A stretch of DNA of 64,000 bases from Bacteroidota bacterium (GCA_003389385.1 QQVM01000020.1:221001-285000); one strand, 5' to 3'. Counted from the stretch's first letter, positions 25,641 to 34,532 are shown. Numbers and translations are program-made. The notes: generated by a model not told the origin, from the sequence alone.

Positions 25641-26069
25641 ATGTCATTGCATGAGATGCATCTTGCATTGGGTATGTTGCTGCTTCGTCTTGTAACTGGG
25701 ATCATTTTCTTCTTTCAGGGTTATGCTAAGATTTTCCGGGTTTCAATAAAGGAGGTAGTTGAAGTGTTTAAAGAGCCTATGGATAAAACATGGATACCGA
25801 CTGCCTTTCTTAAACCTTTCGCATGGATTACTTCAATTCTTGAACTTGTAGGGGGATTTATGCTAGTCATGGGAATATTCCGCGACTTTGCGCTTTACCT
25901 GCTGGCTTTCGACTTATTTTTAGTTGCTTTTGCTTTTAGTTCGATTAAAGCAATGTGGGATATGCAATATTACTTTCCCCGATTTGTGTTTGTGCTTCTC
26001 TTGCTTATGCTGCCCCCTGAATGGGATTCACTCTGCCTTGAAACGGTCATTCCAATGCTATTCAAATAA
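25641..26069 (+). CDS. DoxX family membrane protein
   Basis: Four hydrophobic helices with the family pattern LLLRLVTGIIFFFQGYAKIF at the N-terminus and ILELVGGFMLVMGIF in the middle. DoxX-like proteins are small inner-membrane proteins, some linked to quinone oxidation or redox balance; function here is unknown. It starts 62 nt after the SafE-like gene and may be read through from the cbb3 operon. No Fnr-type site was seen before it. It converges with the YceI gene. Confidence 0.8.
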   Translation: MSLHEMHLALGMLLLRLVTGIIFFFQGYAKIFRVSIKEVVEVFKEPMDKTWIPTAFLKPFAWITSILELVGGFMLVMGIFRDFALYLLAFDLFLVAFAFSSIKAMWDMQYYFPRFVFVLLLLMLPPEWDSLCLETVIPMLFK

Positions 26070-26071
26070 AA

Positions 26072-26097
26072 AGCCATCTCGATGATCCGAAATGGCT
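26072..26097 (-). terminator. Rho-independent terminator of the minus-strand YceI operon
   Basis: AGCCAT (26072-26077) pairs with ATGGCT (26092-26097), with an inner TCG/CGA pairing and a short loop. Read on the minus strand it is followed by TTTTT, as expected for the operon ending with the YceI gene at 26124. Because it sits right at the end of the convergent DoxX gene, it may also serve that transcript. Confidence 0.65.
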
Positions 26098-26123
26098 CTG
26101 AACTAGAATGACCAGAATAAAAA

Positions 26124-26693
26124 TCAGGAGGATTTCATAGGCTCATAATCAACTTTCACGGTTATTTTTGCTTCTTTGTTTACTTTGTCTCTGACAAGTG
26201 TAGGTACTTCAATATTGAAATCAGACAGCAAAATAACAAATTCAGAAATTCCTGATGTAACACTTCCGCCCTTTACGGTCAGTTTGCCTTTGGCTTCCAC
26301 TTCTTTCTTCACACCGTGAATTGTGAGTGTTCCTTTTATACTTACGTCGTACATGCCATCTTTAGACAGATTAAGCTCCGGGAAGTTCGAAATGCTTCCT
26401 TTGAAATCTGCTTTAGGAAATTTGTCGGATTCAACATAGTTTTCATTGAAATGTTCTTGCATCAGTGCCTTTTCAAAATGGAATGCTTTCATCAAAACGG
26501 CAAACTGCATTGCTCCGGTTTCAAGATCAAGCACACTGGTTGCTTTTTGATTTACAGCATGAATTGTTTCAGGGCTTGAAGGTGCAGTTGCGTCAAACTC
26601 AATTTTTCCGGTTTTGGTGAACACTCTGTTTTGAGCCGTTGTAATTCCGGCGATGAACATAAAAGTTGTGATTAACAATGCTAATTTTTTCAT
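26124..26693 (-). CDS. YceI family secreted lipid/isoprenoid-binding protein (paralogue 2)
   Basis: Signal peptide (KKLALLITTFMFIAGITTAQ) followed by the YceI beta-barrel pattern: FTKTGKIEFDATAP, QEHFNENYVESDKFPKADFKG and GTLTIHGVKKEVEAKG. YceI proteins bind isoprenoid quinones or long lipids in the periplasm. The last gene of a five-gene minus-strand operon with heme-c lipoproteins, so a link to electron carriers is plausible. A clear paralogue lies at 32626-33198, next to the sensor kinase; the two share the EHFNE-Y-ESDKFP core. Confidence 0.88.
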   Translation of the reverse strand: MKKLALLITTFMFIAGITTAQNRVFTKTGKIEFDATAPSSPETIHAVNQKATSVLDLETGAMQFAVLMKAFHFEKALMQEHFNENYVESDKFPKADFKGSISNFPELNLSKDGMYDVSIKGTLTIHGVKKEVEAKGKLTVKGGSVTSGISEFVILLSDFNIEVPTLVRDKVNKEAKITVKVDYEPMKSS

Positions 26694-26733
26694 ATTTTCT
26701 AATTTTAAATTTTATTATTTTTTGATTAGGTAC

Positions 26734-27102
26734 TCAACAGGTGCTTTCAGATAATTTAATTTTTTCAGGTTGAAATCCGAATAGAAGTGTATAGCCGCTG
26801 CCTCGTCTTGAACACAGGCCAAATTTCATCTTCCCGGCTTCAAGTAAAAGTTCTATCACTTCATTAGCATTACGGCTTAGAATTGATGGATACATTTTAA
26901 GTATTTCAGATGGAATAATGTTTTTCGCCACACAGTTCCACATCTTTAGTAATGGAGTGGCAGCGCTGTTTGAATATATGATTCTTCCATTACGGTTGAT
27001 TTTAAGCACTGGCAACTCAGAGTCATGCATTCTGATTTTATTTTCATCGAAGTTTACTGTACTTAAAAAATTTGTCTTTCTGTTTAAGCTTGCAGTTTTC
27101 AT
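26734..27102 (-). CDS. Small PAS-like domain protein
   Basis: The 122 residues consist almost entirely of one PAS-like fold: ELPVLKINRNGRIIYSNSAATPLLKMW is the typical PAS start (predicted strand, NGRIIYSN turn, helix), and the C-terminal YTLLFGFQPEKIKL could be the last strands. No output domain is attached, so it may sense a ligand and act on a partner or simply bind a cofactor. Two Cys (CVAKN and GLCSRRG) are present. It sits between the OB-fold gene and YceI in an operon for envelope redox proteins. Confidence 0.65.
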   Translation of the reverse strand: MKTASLNRKTNFLSTVNFDENKIRMHDSELPVLKINRNGRIIYSNSAATPLLKMWNCVAKNIIPSEILKMYPSILSRNANEVIELLLEAGKMKFGLCSRRGSGYTLLFGFQPEKIKLSESTC

Positions 27103-27135
27103 AGCTTTGTGATTTGGTTAATTATTAACCTGCAA

Positions 27136-27576
27136 TTACAATGCCTGTTTTTTTTCTTCAGCCGGCAGGCATTGCACCAGAACCACGTCAATGAGGATCC
27201 CTGTGCAAAACCCTTTAATGCTTGTGCGTTTGCCCTCACTAAATTGCCCTTGTATTGGCCTGAAGCCCTTTTCAAACTGGCAACTCACAGCTGCCAGATC
27301 CGGCCCTTCGAGCATGACATTCAGATTGCCTTCCTTGTCAATACTCGAGCTTATCACGGTTCCACTTACCTGTACGACTTTACCTAAGTATTTTCCGTTG
27401 GCAGATTCTTCATCTGACTCAAATTCTGAAATCAGATCTGAACTGTCAATAAATGCCACAGGTGTTATGTTTCTCACGCTCTTATGCGGTTTGTTGTATA
27501 AGTAGATTCCGAATGCTGCTGCACCCAGGAAAACCAATACTCCAATAAGCAATATTTTATTTCTTAAATTTTTCAT
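27136..27576 (-). CDS. OB-fold (tRNA_anti-like) membrane-anchored protein
   Basis: One N-terminal membrane anchor (ILLIGVLVFLGAAAFGIYLY) and an OB-fold domain: NGKYLGKVVQVSGTVISSS, LNVMLEGPDLAAVSCQF and GKRTSIKGFCTGILIDVVLVQC. This matches the tRNA_anti-like family frequent in Bacteroidota next to YceI and heme-c genes. The function is unknown; nucleic-acid binding outside the membrane is unlikely. It lies 15 nt after the heme-c lipoprotein gene. Confidence 0.75.
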   Translation of the reverse strand: MKNLRNKILLIGVLVFLGAAAFGIYLYNKPHKSVRNITPVAFIDSSDLISEFESDEESANGKYLGKVVQVSGTVISSSIDKEGNLNVMLEGPDLAAVSCQFEKGFRPIQGQFSEGKRTSIKGFCTGILIDVVLVQCLPAEEKKQAL

Positions 27577-27591
27577 TTTTCTTCCTTTCGT

Positions 27592-27969
27592 TTAATTGTT
27601 CGCAGCCCCTTGTCTGATCCATTCCCTCAACTTTGAAATGTTGCAATCGCTTATTTTTCCTCCGCCTTTTGGCATGGGAGAGAATCCCTGTTGGTGTGTT
27701 ACTGAACCTAAAAGACTCCCATCTGTGATGTATGAGGCGAGAGCTGTGTAAGGTTCAAGTGTAACGCCTCCCAGCCCGACTCCTGTTCCATGACATGAAT
27801 AACAGACATTCTGCAGTATAGGTACTATGTCTTCGGAATACGTCACTGTGCCTGTGTCACATTTGTTGTAAAACTCTGTTGGGTACAATTCCTCCTGAAC
27901 ATCATAATAACAGGAATTCAAAGTTAGCATTCCGGAAATGATCAAAGGGATATTTAAACGAGATTTCAT
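27592..27969 (-). CDS. Cytochrome c-like lipoprotein, single heme motif
   Basis: Lipoprotein signal ending LTLNSC, then a small heme-c domain with CYSCHGTGVGLGG and a probable Met ligand in GFSPMPKGGGKISDC. It strongly resembles the C-terminal half of the upstream gene's product (SLLGSVTHQQGFSPMP versus SLLGSITHQTGWTPMP), so the two arose by duplication. Probably a periplasmic or surface electron carrier. It starts 4 nt after the previous gene. Confidence 0.8.
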   Translation of the reverse strand: MKSRLNIPLIISGMLTLNSCYYDVQEELYPTEFYNKCDTGTVTYSEDIVPILQNVCYSCHGTGVGLGGVTLEPYTALASYITDGSLLGSVTHQQGFSPMPKGGGKISDCNISKLREWIRQGAANN

Positions 27970-27973
27970 TGAA

Positions 27974-28738
27974 CTAATTGTTTATTGCTCCGTTTTGTAC
28001 CCAGGTTCGGATTAGAGCGATTTCACAATCGCTGAGTTTTGGAGATCCTTGTGGCATCGGAGTCCAGCCGGTCTGATGGGTGATTGATCCAAGCAAGCTT
28101 CCGTTGAGAGCAGCAGAGTTGACTCCCTGATAATTACTCAGGTTTATCTGACCACTCATAACAGTGCTATTGTGACAGCCGCTGCATTTAGCAGAAATAA
28201 TTTGACTGACCTCAACAGAATATCTGCTGATGCTTGAATCACAATTGTTCTCGGTGCAATTATTATTGAGAGCGCCCTGATTTATCCATTGCGCAATTTG
28301 GTTTATCTGTGTCTGGCTTAGAGCCTGCAAGGGAAGCGGAGGCATTCTTTTATCAGGATCGTTGTCAGTTATTACTTCATATAATTCACTTGACCCCGGT
28401 CTTCCTGCTCTGATGTCGCCGTACACCATAATATTTTGGTATGAATCCAGTACAATTCCGTCCTGGTGGCTTGCAGCATCATGACATCCGCTGGTTGCAC
28501 AATTGGATACAATCAATGGCAGGATTGTGTTTTGAAAGTAAACGGAATCAGGCGAACAGGTATTAATAGGGTTGTTATTATTATTGTTATTGTTGCCATT
28601 TTGAGAGATGGTGATGCCTTCTGGAAGAATTGGTTCATGCTTGCAGGAGCTTACTGAAAGCAGGAGCAGGGTCAGAATAAAAATCAATCCAGCTATTACA
28701 AGGTCAGTTTTTATTATTTCTCCGGAATTTTTATTCAT
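27974..28738 (-). CDS. Two-domain heme-c lipoprotein (planctomycete-type cytochrome C domain)
   Basis: Lipoprotein (LSVSSC after a hydrophobic segment), then an eight-Asn run (NGNNNNNNNNP) acting as spacer. Two heme motifs follow: CATSGCH (a CxxxCH-like spacing, C-A-T-S-G-C-H, so C-x4-C-H) and CSGCH near residue 190. Met candidates are RMPPLP and TPMPQG. The first motif has an unusual four-residue spacer as found in PSCyt1-type domains. First gene of the five-gene operon, with a LytTR-type repeat upstream. The Asn run is encoded by a repeat of AAT-type codons and may vary between strains. Confidence 0.8.
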   Translation of the reverse strand: MNKNSGEIIKTDLVIAGLIFILTLLLLSVSSCKHEPILPEGITISQNGNNNNNNNNPINTCSPDSVYFQNTILPLIVSNCATSGCHDAASHQDGIVLDSYQNIMVYGDIRAGRPGSSELYEVITDNDPDKRMPPLPLQALSQTQINQIAQWINQGALNNNCTENNCDSSISRYSVEVSQIISAKCSGCHNSTVMSGQINLSNYQGVNSAALNGSLLGSITHQTGWTPMPQGSPKLSDCEIALIRTWVQNGAINN

Positions 28739-28814
28739 TGTCTTATCGTAAAAATTCTATGATGAAATTCAATAGTAAATATAGCCTGATGTCCCCTTAA
28801 AGGATTGGAAATGT

Positions 28815-28848
28815 TGCTGAACCGGAAGATTCACATGCTGAACCGGAA
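28815..28848 (-). promoter_or_regulatory. 13-bp direct repeat, candidate LytTR regulator binding site
   Basis: TGCTGAACCGGAA occurs twice without a mismatch (28815-28827 and 28836-28848), with a period of 21 bp. LytTR-type regulators bind pairs of direct repeats spaced about two helical turns apart. It lies between a LytTR regulator gene and the heme-c operon, 77-110 nt upstream of the latter's start. A -7-like TACTATTG (28777-28770 on the minus strand, one mismatch to TAnnTTTG) is correctly oriented for that operon. Confidence 0.6.
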
Positions 28849-28946
28849 TAAATGCTGGAAAGATAAAATTCTGAGCAAAACATGAAGAGCCTTTACTGTC
28901 TACATGCTTGTCAATCTGGAATCGATTTATAATTCCTATTTAAGAT

Positions 28947-29720
28947 TTACACTTGTTCTTCGCCTGCGAGCCAGTTTTTAAAATGCGGAGATCTCTCTGT
29001 ACTTACAATTGTATCTCCGTTATAAGGTGGTTGCAGATTAATTTTAACCCGCGATTTGGAGAATGCATACATACTCTCAATCGACTTGATTCCAATGATA
29101 AACTGCCTGTTAATTCTGAAAAAAACAGAAGGATCCAGTAGGTGTTCTAGTTCGTCAAGGTTATTATCCACCGGATAATTATATCCGTCAAAAGTTCTTA
29201 GATAATTTATTTTATCCTCTGTAAAAAAATACGCAATATCATTCACATCAATGCTCTTGATCTGATCTCCGAAACGAATGAGAAATCTGGATTTGTACTG
29301 GATTTTTTTAGATGTGAGAGTTTCCAACAAGGATTCCAGTTTTTGCTTTTCATTTTCCGGATTTGGCTTTAGATTCCTGAATTTTTCAAAAGCCCTGATC
29401 AGTTCCTCTTTCTTAATTGGTTTTAATAAATAGTCAATGCTATTGACCCGAAATGCCTGCAGGGCAAATTCATCATAGGCGGTGGTGAATACAATGGCTG
29501 AGCTCACTTTTACCTTTTTGTATATTTCAAATGCATTGCCGTCTGATAATTGGATATCCTGAAAAATGAGATCAGGCAAAGGCTTATCTTCAAACCATTT
29601 CAAAGCACTTTTTATACTTACAATGGTGCCAAGGATGTGAGCCTCCGGCTCAATTTCCCTGATCAATCTTTCAAGCCGTTCGGCTGCAGGTTGTTCGTCT
29701 TCAATAATAAGTATTGTCAT
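28947..29720 (-). CDS. LytTR-family response regulator
   Basis: Receiver domain at the N-terminus: acidic pocket IIEDE, phosphorylated Asp55 (LIFQDIQLSDG), and Thr/Lys positions in VFTTAYDEFAL and YLLKPIKKEEL. A LytTR DNA-binding domain follows (FLIRFGDQIKSIDVNDIAYF ... FFRINRQFIIG). 257 residues, normal for the family. Its start overlaps the sensor kinase stop by 4 bp, so the two are a cognate pair. The likely target is the operon beginning at 28738, which has a two-turn direct repeat in front. Confidence 0.94.
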   Translation of the reverse strand: MTILIIEDEQPAAERLERLIREIEPEAHILGTIVSIKSALKWFEDKPLPDLIFQDIQLSDGNAFEIYKKVKVSSAIVFTTAYDEFALQAFRVNSIDYLLKPIKKEELIRAFEKFRNLKPNPENEKQKLESLLETLTSKKIQYKSRFLIRFGDQIKSIDVNDIAYFFTEDKINYLRTFDGYNYPVDNNLDELEHLLDPSVFFRINRQFIIGIKSIESMYAFSKSRVKINLQPPYNGDTIVSTERSPHFKNWLAGEEQV

Positions 29721-32629
29721 ACTGTGTTTTTTCTGATTACAGGAAGCATTACTTTAAATTGTTTCTCATCTGATCTGATCATTACATCTTTTCCGCATAG
29801 CAGCTTGTATCGGCTGATAATGTTCTGCAGGCCGGTTCCGGTGGACTTTTCAGTTCCGAATTTTTTATTCATGTTGTTCTTCACAATGAGAAAATCATTT
29901 TCAATTTCTACTTCAAGTTTAAGTGGTGTCTCGTGTGAGATGGCATTGTGTTTAAGAGCGTTTTCTGCAAGCATTTGTAAGCTGAGAGGAGGTATGAGAA
30001 TTTGATTCTTTTCATCCTCACTTACTTTTATATTAAGGCTGAGATTTTCACCATACCTGCTTTTCTGTAGATATAGATAATTACTGAGCAGTTCGAGTTC
30101 TTCGGTAAGCGGAATTGTAGACTTGTCTTTGTAGGCGATTATGTTCCTGAAAAATTCTGATAAGTTTTCTACGTAATTTATTGCCTTACCGGGATTTTTT
30201 TCAATCACAGTTATCAAAGTGTTGAAGCTGTTAAATAGAAAGTGAGGGTTTACCTGATTTCTGAGTGTATCGAAACGAAACTGAAGTCTTTCTTCAGCTA
30301 GTTTTTGTTCTCTCTTCAGCCTTTGTTCCCTTCTTCTGATCAGTTTATATATCATCAGTGCCAGAGCAAGTGAAATAATAATCCTGAACCACCATTGTTT
30401 CCAGAAAGGTTGTGTAATAATAAATGAATAACTGGCTTCAGGGGATGAGTGAAAATGATTGTTCAAAGAAGACCTGACTTTGAATGTGTATTTGCCGGGA
30501 GCAAGTCTGGGATAACTTGCACTTTCATCCTTTGATTCCTGCCAGTCTTCACTATATCCTTCTAAAATGTAGCTGAATCTGATACGGCCAGGATCGTTGT
30601 ACCATACTGATCCGAATTCAAAAGTAAAATTGTTCTGATCATGGGAAAATCTGTTTAAACTATTGAAGTCTATTTCCTGAAGAAACAAGCTGACACTCTT
30701 TATCCAAACAGGAGTTTGCTTCCATGTGCTTACGCTTGTGTTGAAGATGAATATTCCGCGTTCCGTTCCTATCCAAACACGACCATCGTGTCCATGACTG
30801 ACCGTATTAAGATCAGGATTCAATTCGCCCATCCCGCTTTCAGAAGAATAATACTGGAAAGTCTCACTTTCGGTGTCGAAGATGTCAACTCCGTTTGCAT
30901 GTGTAATTATAACTTTACCATTTTTGTCGCATAGAATTGAGCTGCAATTAATATCGCTGAGACCATTGCGCACTGAATAAATTTTAAATCTGTTTCCGTC
31001 ATAAGAAGCTATTCCGGCGTCAATGCAGGCAAGCCAAATTTTTCCATTCTTATCTTCATCGATGGAGACTATGGTATTTCCCGGAAGTCCGTCTTCCTTA
31101 TTAAAGAACCGAAGTTTGCCGTTCGAGTATTGGACAAGGCCCTTCTCATCAGTACCTATCCATGTTTTCGATTTGCTGTCCGTGAATACATAATAGATGT
31201 AATCTCCCTTCAAGGTTTCCAGTGCAGACTGATCGGGATATGTTATGTTTAGTTTTCGGGAATTTTTTTCAAAAGCGATTTGCAATTTTAATATTCCGCC
31301 AAACCCTGCAATCCATACCTCATTGTCTTTTCCGTTGATGGTTAGTATACTGCCTTCATTAAGCTCAATGTCATCCTTGAGTTTAATAACTTTGTTTGTT
31401 TGCGGATCAAGAATATAAACACCTTCTCCAAGTGTGCCGATCCAAATCATCCCATATGGATCCTCATATAAACTGACAATGTCTGTAAGCTTATTCTTGT
31501 TTGTGATGAAATATTTCTTGTAGGAAAGTTTCCCGGGCTTCACTTGCCATGCTTTGTATAATTGTTGGTCAGGGCTGAACCAGACATTCCCCTTGCTGTC
31601 GGCCAGGATGCTATGCACGGAATGAATTTTCAATTCGCTGTCTGATTCCAGTTTCTGCCAAATTTCTCCGCTCGTACGTACGAGTCGGTGTCCGCTTATT
31701 GTCCAAATATTATTATCATGATCTCTCAATGCAAAAGCGGCACGCATACTTTTTAAATTGTTGTCTTTTTCGAAAAGAGGACTGAAACCTCCTGAGTAAT
31801 CGGCAGAAATTATTCCTTTTTTCTCAGTTCCAATCCACACTGATTTGCTTAGAGGAAGAATGAAATTTATTTGACCGTATGACCATGAGTTGAATTGCTC
31901 TGCCATACGCAAACTTCCGTTGATGTATTCCAGTCTGCAAAATCCTTTATCCTGCATACCTGCCCAAATCAGACCATTCTGATCCATGCTTAGATGCCGT
32001 ACAATATTATCCGGAAGTCCGTCTTCTGAGGAAAAAACACTTACCTGCCATTTTCCACTTTCGAATTTTATCCTGTTTATTCCCTGATCAGTTCCTGTGA
32101 GAACAGATCCGTCTGCAAGTGGGAGGATACTATAGCAGTAGTTGTCGGATAGGCCATGATTGGTTGTGATTCGAATGCTTGAATCGCCGGAAAAGTAAAT
32201 TAAACCTCCGCCTTCGGTGGAGCAAAGAAAACTTCCTGCTGCATCTTCTTCAATGTCTGACACAGGACTGTTTCCGAAGTTATCATCAATCTTTTGCCAG
32301 ATGATACCCTTGGAAGTCAGCATGCCAAGTTTACCGTTTTTCATTCCTGCCCAAATCCTTCCTTTAGAGTCAGTGTGAACTGTATTGATGATTTTATTGT
32401 CAAGAGAATCGTTCCATTTGTAAGGTATGAATTCAGTGCCGGTGAACGAAAACAATCCTTTTTCAGTACCGCACCATAATATGCCCAGAGAATCGATGCA
32501 GACCGAAGTGATTCTGGTTTTGGAACCGTTTAACTTAAATTCATGGATTTTGTAAAGTGGATCCTGCGAATGGACTATCAATACTGATAGTATGGAAAGT
32601 ATCAATGTCATGAAACGTATTAGTCTCAT
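29717..32629 (-). CDS. Membrane sensor histidine kinase with beta-propeller sensor (two-component propeller / LytS-type)
   Basis: Signal peptide (RFMTLILSILSVLIVHSQ), then about 13-14 two-component-propeller repeats with motifs like GLSDNYCYSIL, SKGRIWAGMKNGKLG and DKNGKIWLACIDAG (about residues 25-640), a Y_Y_Y domain (KYTFKVRSSLNN), one membrane helix (FRIIISLALALMIYKLI), and a His_kinase domain with NPHFLFNSFNTL (His about 796). The ATPase part has ENALKHNA and GTGLQNI. Such kinases, common in Bacteroidota, sense extracellular signals. It lacks the receiver and AraC domains of hybrid versions and pairs with the adjacent LytTR regulator. It overlaps the YceI gene by 4 bp. Confidence 0.92.
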   Translation of the reverse strand: MRLIRFMTLILSILSVLIVHSQDPLYKIHEFKLNGSKTRITSVCIDSLGILWCGTEKGLFSFTGTEFIPYKWNDSLDNKIINTVHTDSKGRIWAGMKNGKLGMLTSKGIIWQKIDDNFGNSPVSDIEEDAAGSFLCSTEGGGLIYFSGDSSIRITTNHGLSDNYCYSILPLADGSVLTGTDQGINRIKFESGKWQVSVFSSEDGLPDNIVRHLSMDQNGLIWAGMQDKGFCRLEYINGSLRMAEQFNSWSYGQINFILPLSKSVWIGTEKKGIISADYSGGFSPLFEKDNNLKSMRAAFALRDHDNNIWTISGHRLVRTSGEIWQKLESDSELKIHSVHSILADSKGNVWFSPDQQLYKAWQVKPGKLSYKKYFITNKNKLTDIVSLYEDPYGMIWIGTLGEGVYILDPQTNKVIKLKDDIELNEGSILTINGKDNEVWIAGFGGILKLQIAFEKNSRKLNITYPDQSALETLKGDYIYYVFTDSKSKTWIGTDEKGLVQYSNGKLRFFNKEDGLPGNTIVSIDEDKNGKIWLACIDAGIASYDGNRFKIYSVRNGLSDINCSSILCDKNGKVIITHANGVDIFDTESETFQYYSSESGMGELNPDLNTVSHGHDGRVWIGTERGIFIFNTSVSTWKQTPVWIKSVSLFLQEIDFNSLNRFSHDQNNFTFEFGSVWYNDPGRIRFSYILEGYSEDWQESKDESASYPRLAPGKYTFKVRSSLNNHFHSSPEASYSFIITQPFWKQWWFRIIISLALALMIYKLIRRREQRLKREQKLAEERLQFRFDTLRNQVNPHFLFNSFNTLITVIEKNPGKAINYVENLSEFFRNIIAYKDKSTIPLTEELELLSNYLYLQKSRYGENLSLNIKVSEDEKNQILIPPLSLQMLAENALKHNAISHETPLKLEVEIENDFLIVKNNMNKKFGTEKSTGTGLQNIISRYKLLCGKDVMIRSDEKQFKVMLPVIRKNTV

Positions 32630-33198
32630 AATGCAGGCTTCTTCCTGAGTACTGCTTTTACTGAAACTGCAATTTCACTCGCGATTTTTTCATGAACTAC
32701 TTTCGGTATTTTAATGTTGTGTTCCGAAAGCATGACTATGAATTGCGAATCAAGAATGACTGATTCATCAGTAATCACAATGTTTGATTTGATGATTCGT
32801 TCACGTTCTACGCCGTGAATGTTTAGCTTTCCTTTGGCCCTGATAATATGTCGCCCGTTCTTAAGCAAATCTACGTCTTCAATGATTTTTCCGCTGAAAA
32901 CAGCCTCCGGAAATTTATCGGACTCAAGATATTTTTCATTGAAGTGCTCTGCCTGCAAGGCACTATTGAATCCTTTGAAAGACCTGATGTAAACTTTGAA
33001 TGTAAAAGTCTTTTTTTCCACATCAATGAGGCCCCGCATTTCATTTGATGTCGCGCTGATCACTTCCTGCGGCGCTACTGATTGAAAACTCAAAGTGCCG
33101 GTATTAGTAAAATAATATTTTACTGACTCCTGTGCACTGATTACTGTGACGCCCAGAATGAAAAAAGCGAGGAGATTAAAATTTATTTTACTCATCAA
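32626..33198 (-). CDS. YceI family secreted protein (paralogue 1)
   Basis: Signal peptide (NLLAFFILGVTVISAQ) and the YceI pattern: YYFTNTGTLSFQSVAP, AEHFNEKYLESDKFPEAVFSG and KGKLNIHGVERERII. Predicted periplasmic lipid or quinone-binding beta-barrel. It leads the YceI-kinase-regulator operon and overlaps the kinase start by 4 bp, so the kinase may monitor something this protein binds. Paralogue of the YceI at 26124-26693, which is in the putative target operon. Confidence 0.88.
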   Translation of the reverse strand: MMSKINFNLLAFFILGVTVISAQESVKYYFTNTGTLSFQSVAPQEVISATSNEMRGLIDVEKKTFTFKVYIRSFKGFNSALQAEHFNEKYLESDKFPEAVFSGKIIEDVDLLKNGRHIIRAKGKLNIHGVERERIIKSNIVITDESVILDSQFIVMLSEHNIKIPKVVHEKIASEIAVSVKAVLRKKPAL

Positions 33199-33266
33199 TT
33201 GAATTAGTTTCGGTATTAAGGTACTAAAAATATCTGCTTATGAAGATTAATGAGTGACCTTCAAGT

Positions 33267-34532
33267 TCAAATGATTTTGTCGGAAATCAGTTTATCTATG
33301 ATCGAATTGGTAGCTCCGCAGTTCCTGGATACGAACATTTTTGCAGAATTTTCAGCCTTAGTATATAATATTTTGTCATCAATCAACCGAATCAAATGCT
33401 TTTTGAGTTCGCCTGAGTCGCCGAAAGAAAAAGCTCCTCCAGCTATTTCCAGGGCCTTTGCTTCTGGATATTTGGAATGATTGTTTCCCATAAGTACCGG
33501 TTTCCCGAAAGCAGCTGGCTCAAGGATGTTATGTAATGCATTTTTCATTCCTCCACCAACATATGCAATATGAGCACATTTATAAGCTGATCCAAGAATA
33601 CCAATGCAGTCTATTATTAAGACGGCTGAATCTTGTGTGTTTTTTCCGATTGATTCTGAAAAAAGAGCTGTACTTCCAATGCCAAGCAGGTTGTCGGATT
33701 TGTTTTTAAGTCTGATAATGTTTGCTGCATGAACTTCATGCGGTGCAAATACTAACTTGATTCTTTTTTTTAATTCTGAATCCAGAATTTTGAAAATAAT
33801 GTCTTCATCTGCCGGCCATGTGCTGCCACAAACAATAAGTAATTTTTCATTTGCAAAATTCTTGATTTCCTGTGGGCAAATTGCAGACAGTGAATTGCTT
33901 TTTACCCTGTCGTACCTCGTGTCTCCGCTGACAGTATAATTCAAGATATTGTGAGCTGAAAGAATTTCTCCGGAAGTTTTGTTCTGCAGGAAATAATGAT
34001 TCACATTGCGTAAAATATTTAAAAAGTATTTTCCTGCCGGCGAAAAAAAGATTTGGTTTTTACGAAATCCAGACGAGATGAAATACACCGGGATTTTCCT
34101 TACGTTCAATTCATTCAGGTAGTTGAACCAAAAATCGTATTTAATAAATAAGACGGCTTTTGGATTTAATAAAGAAACAAAATATTTTGCATTTGCAGTT
34201 AAATCGGGAGGAAGGTAAAACACGTGGTCGGTGACAGGATAGTTTTTCCTGATTTCATATCCTGAAGGAGAAAAAAAAGTCAGAATTATCTTTGCATAAG
34301 GGTTTCTTTTTCTGATTTCTTCGATTACCGGTCGACCCTGTTCGAATTCGCCCAGCGATGCGCAATGAAACCAGATTGAAGGGCGATTGTCGTTCTTTAG
34401 AATTTCGGAGTATTTACTTCGCCAGTTTTTTCTGCCTTTAATCCATAATTCAGCTTTGTGATTTCCAAATATTGCGAATAGCCTTACACCAACAGTATAA
34501 AGGTAAATTGAAATACTATACAAAATCCTCAT
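33267..34532 (-). CDS. kdtA: 3-deoxy-D-manno-octulosonic acid (Kdo) transferase
   Basis: Adds Kdo to lipid A in lipopolysaccharide synthesis, membrane-attached at the cytoplasmic side. N-terminal half: SIWFHCASLGEFEQGRPVIEEIRKRNP (with the catalytic-site Glu), LTFFSPSGYEI, LFIKYDFWFNYL. C-terminal half: CGSTWPADEDIIF, FAPHEVHAANI, AYVGGGMKNALHNILEPAAFGKPVLMGNN. 421 residues, normal for WaaA/KdtA. It lies 8 nt downstream of an outer-membrane protein gene on the same strand, probably co-transcribed. Confidence 0.94.
   Translation of the reverse strand: MRILYSISIYLYTVGVRLFAIFGNHKAELWIKGRKNWRSKYSEILKNDNRPSIWFHCASLGEFEQGRPVIEEIRKRNPYAKIILTFFSPSGYEIRKNYPVTDHVFYLPPDLTANAKYFVSLLNPKAVLFIKYDFWFNYLNELNVRKIPVYFISSGFRKNQIFFSPAGKYFLNILRNVNHYFLQNKTSGEILSAHNILNYTVSGDTRYDRVKSNSLSAICPQEIKNFANEKLLIVCGSTWPADEDIIFKILDSELKKRIKLVFAPHEVHAANIIRLKNKSDNLLGIGSTALFSESIGKNTQDSAVLIIDCIGILGSAYKCAHIAYVGGGMKNALHNILEPAAFGKPVLMGNNHSKYPEAKALEIAGGAFSFGDSGELKKHLIRLIDDKILYTKAENSAKMFVSRNCGATNSIIDKLISDKII

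Noticed and set aside
28759..28772. ATGAT-GAAA-TTCAA before the heme-c operon as an Fnr site
   Set aside because: It lies about 21 nt from the start codon, overlapping the probable -7 element, with a weak right half and no partner.
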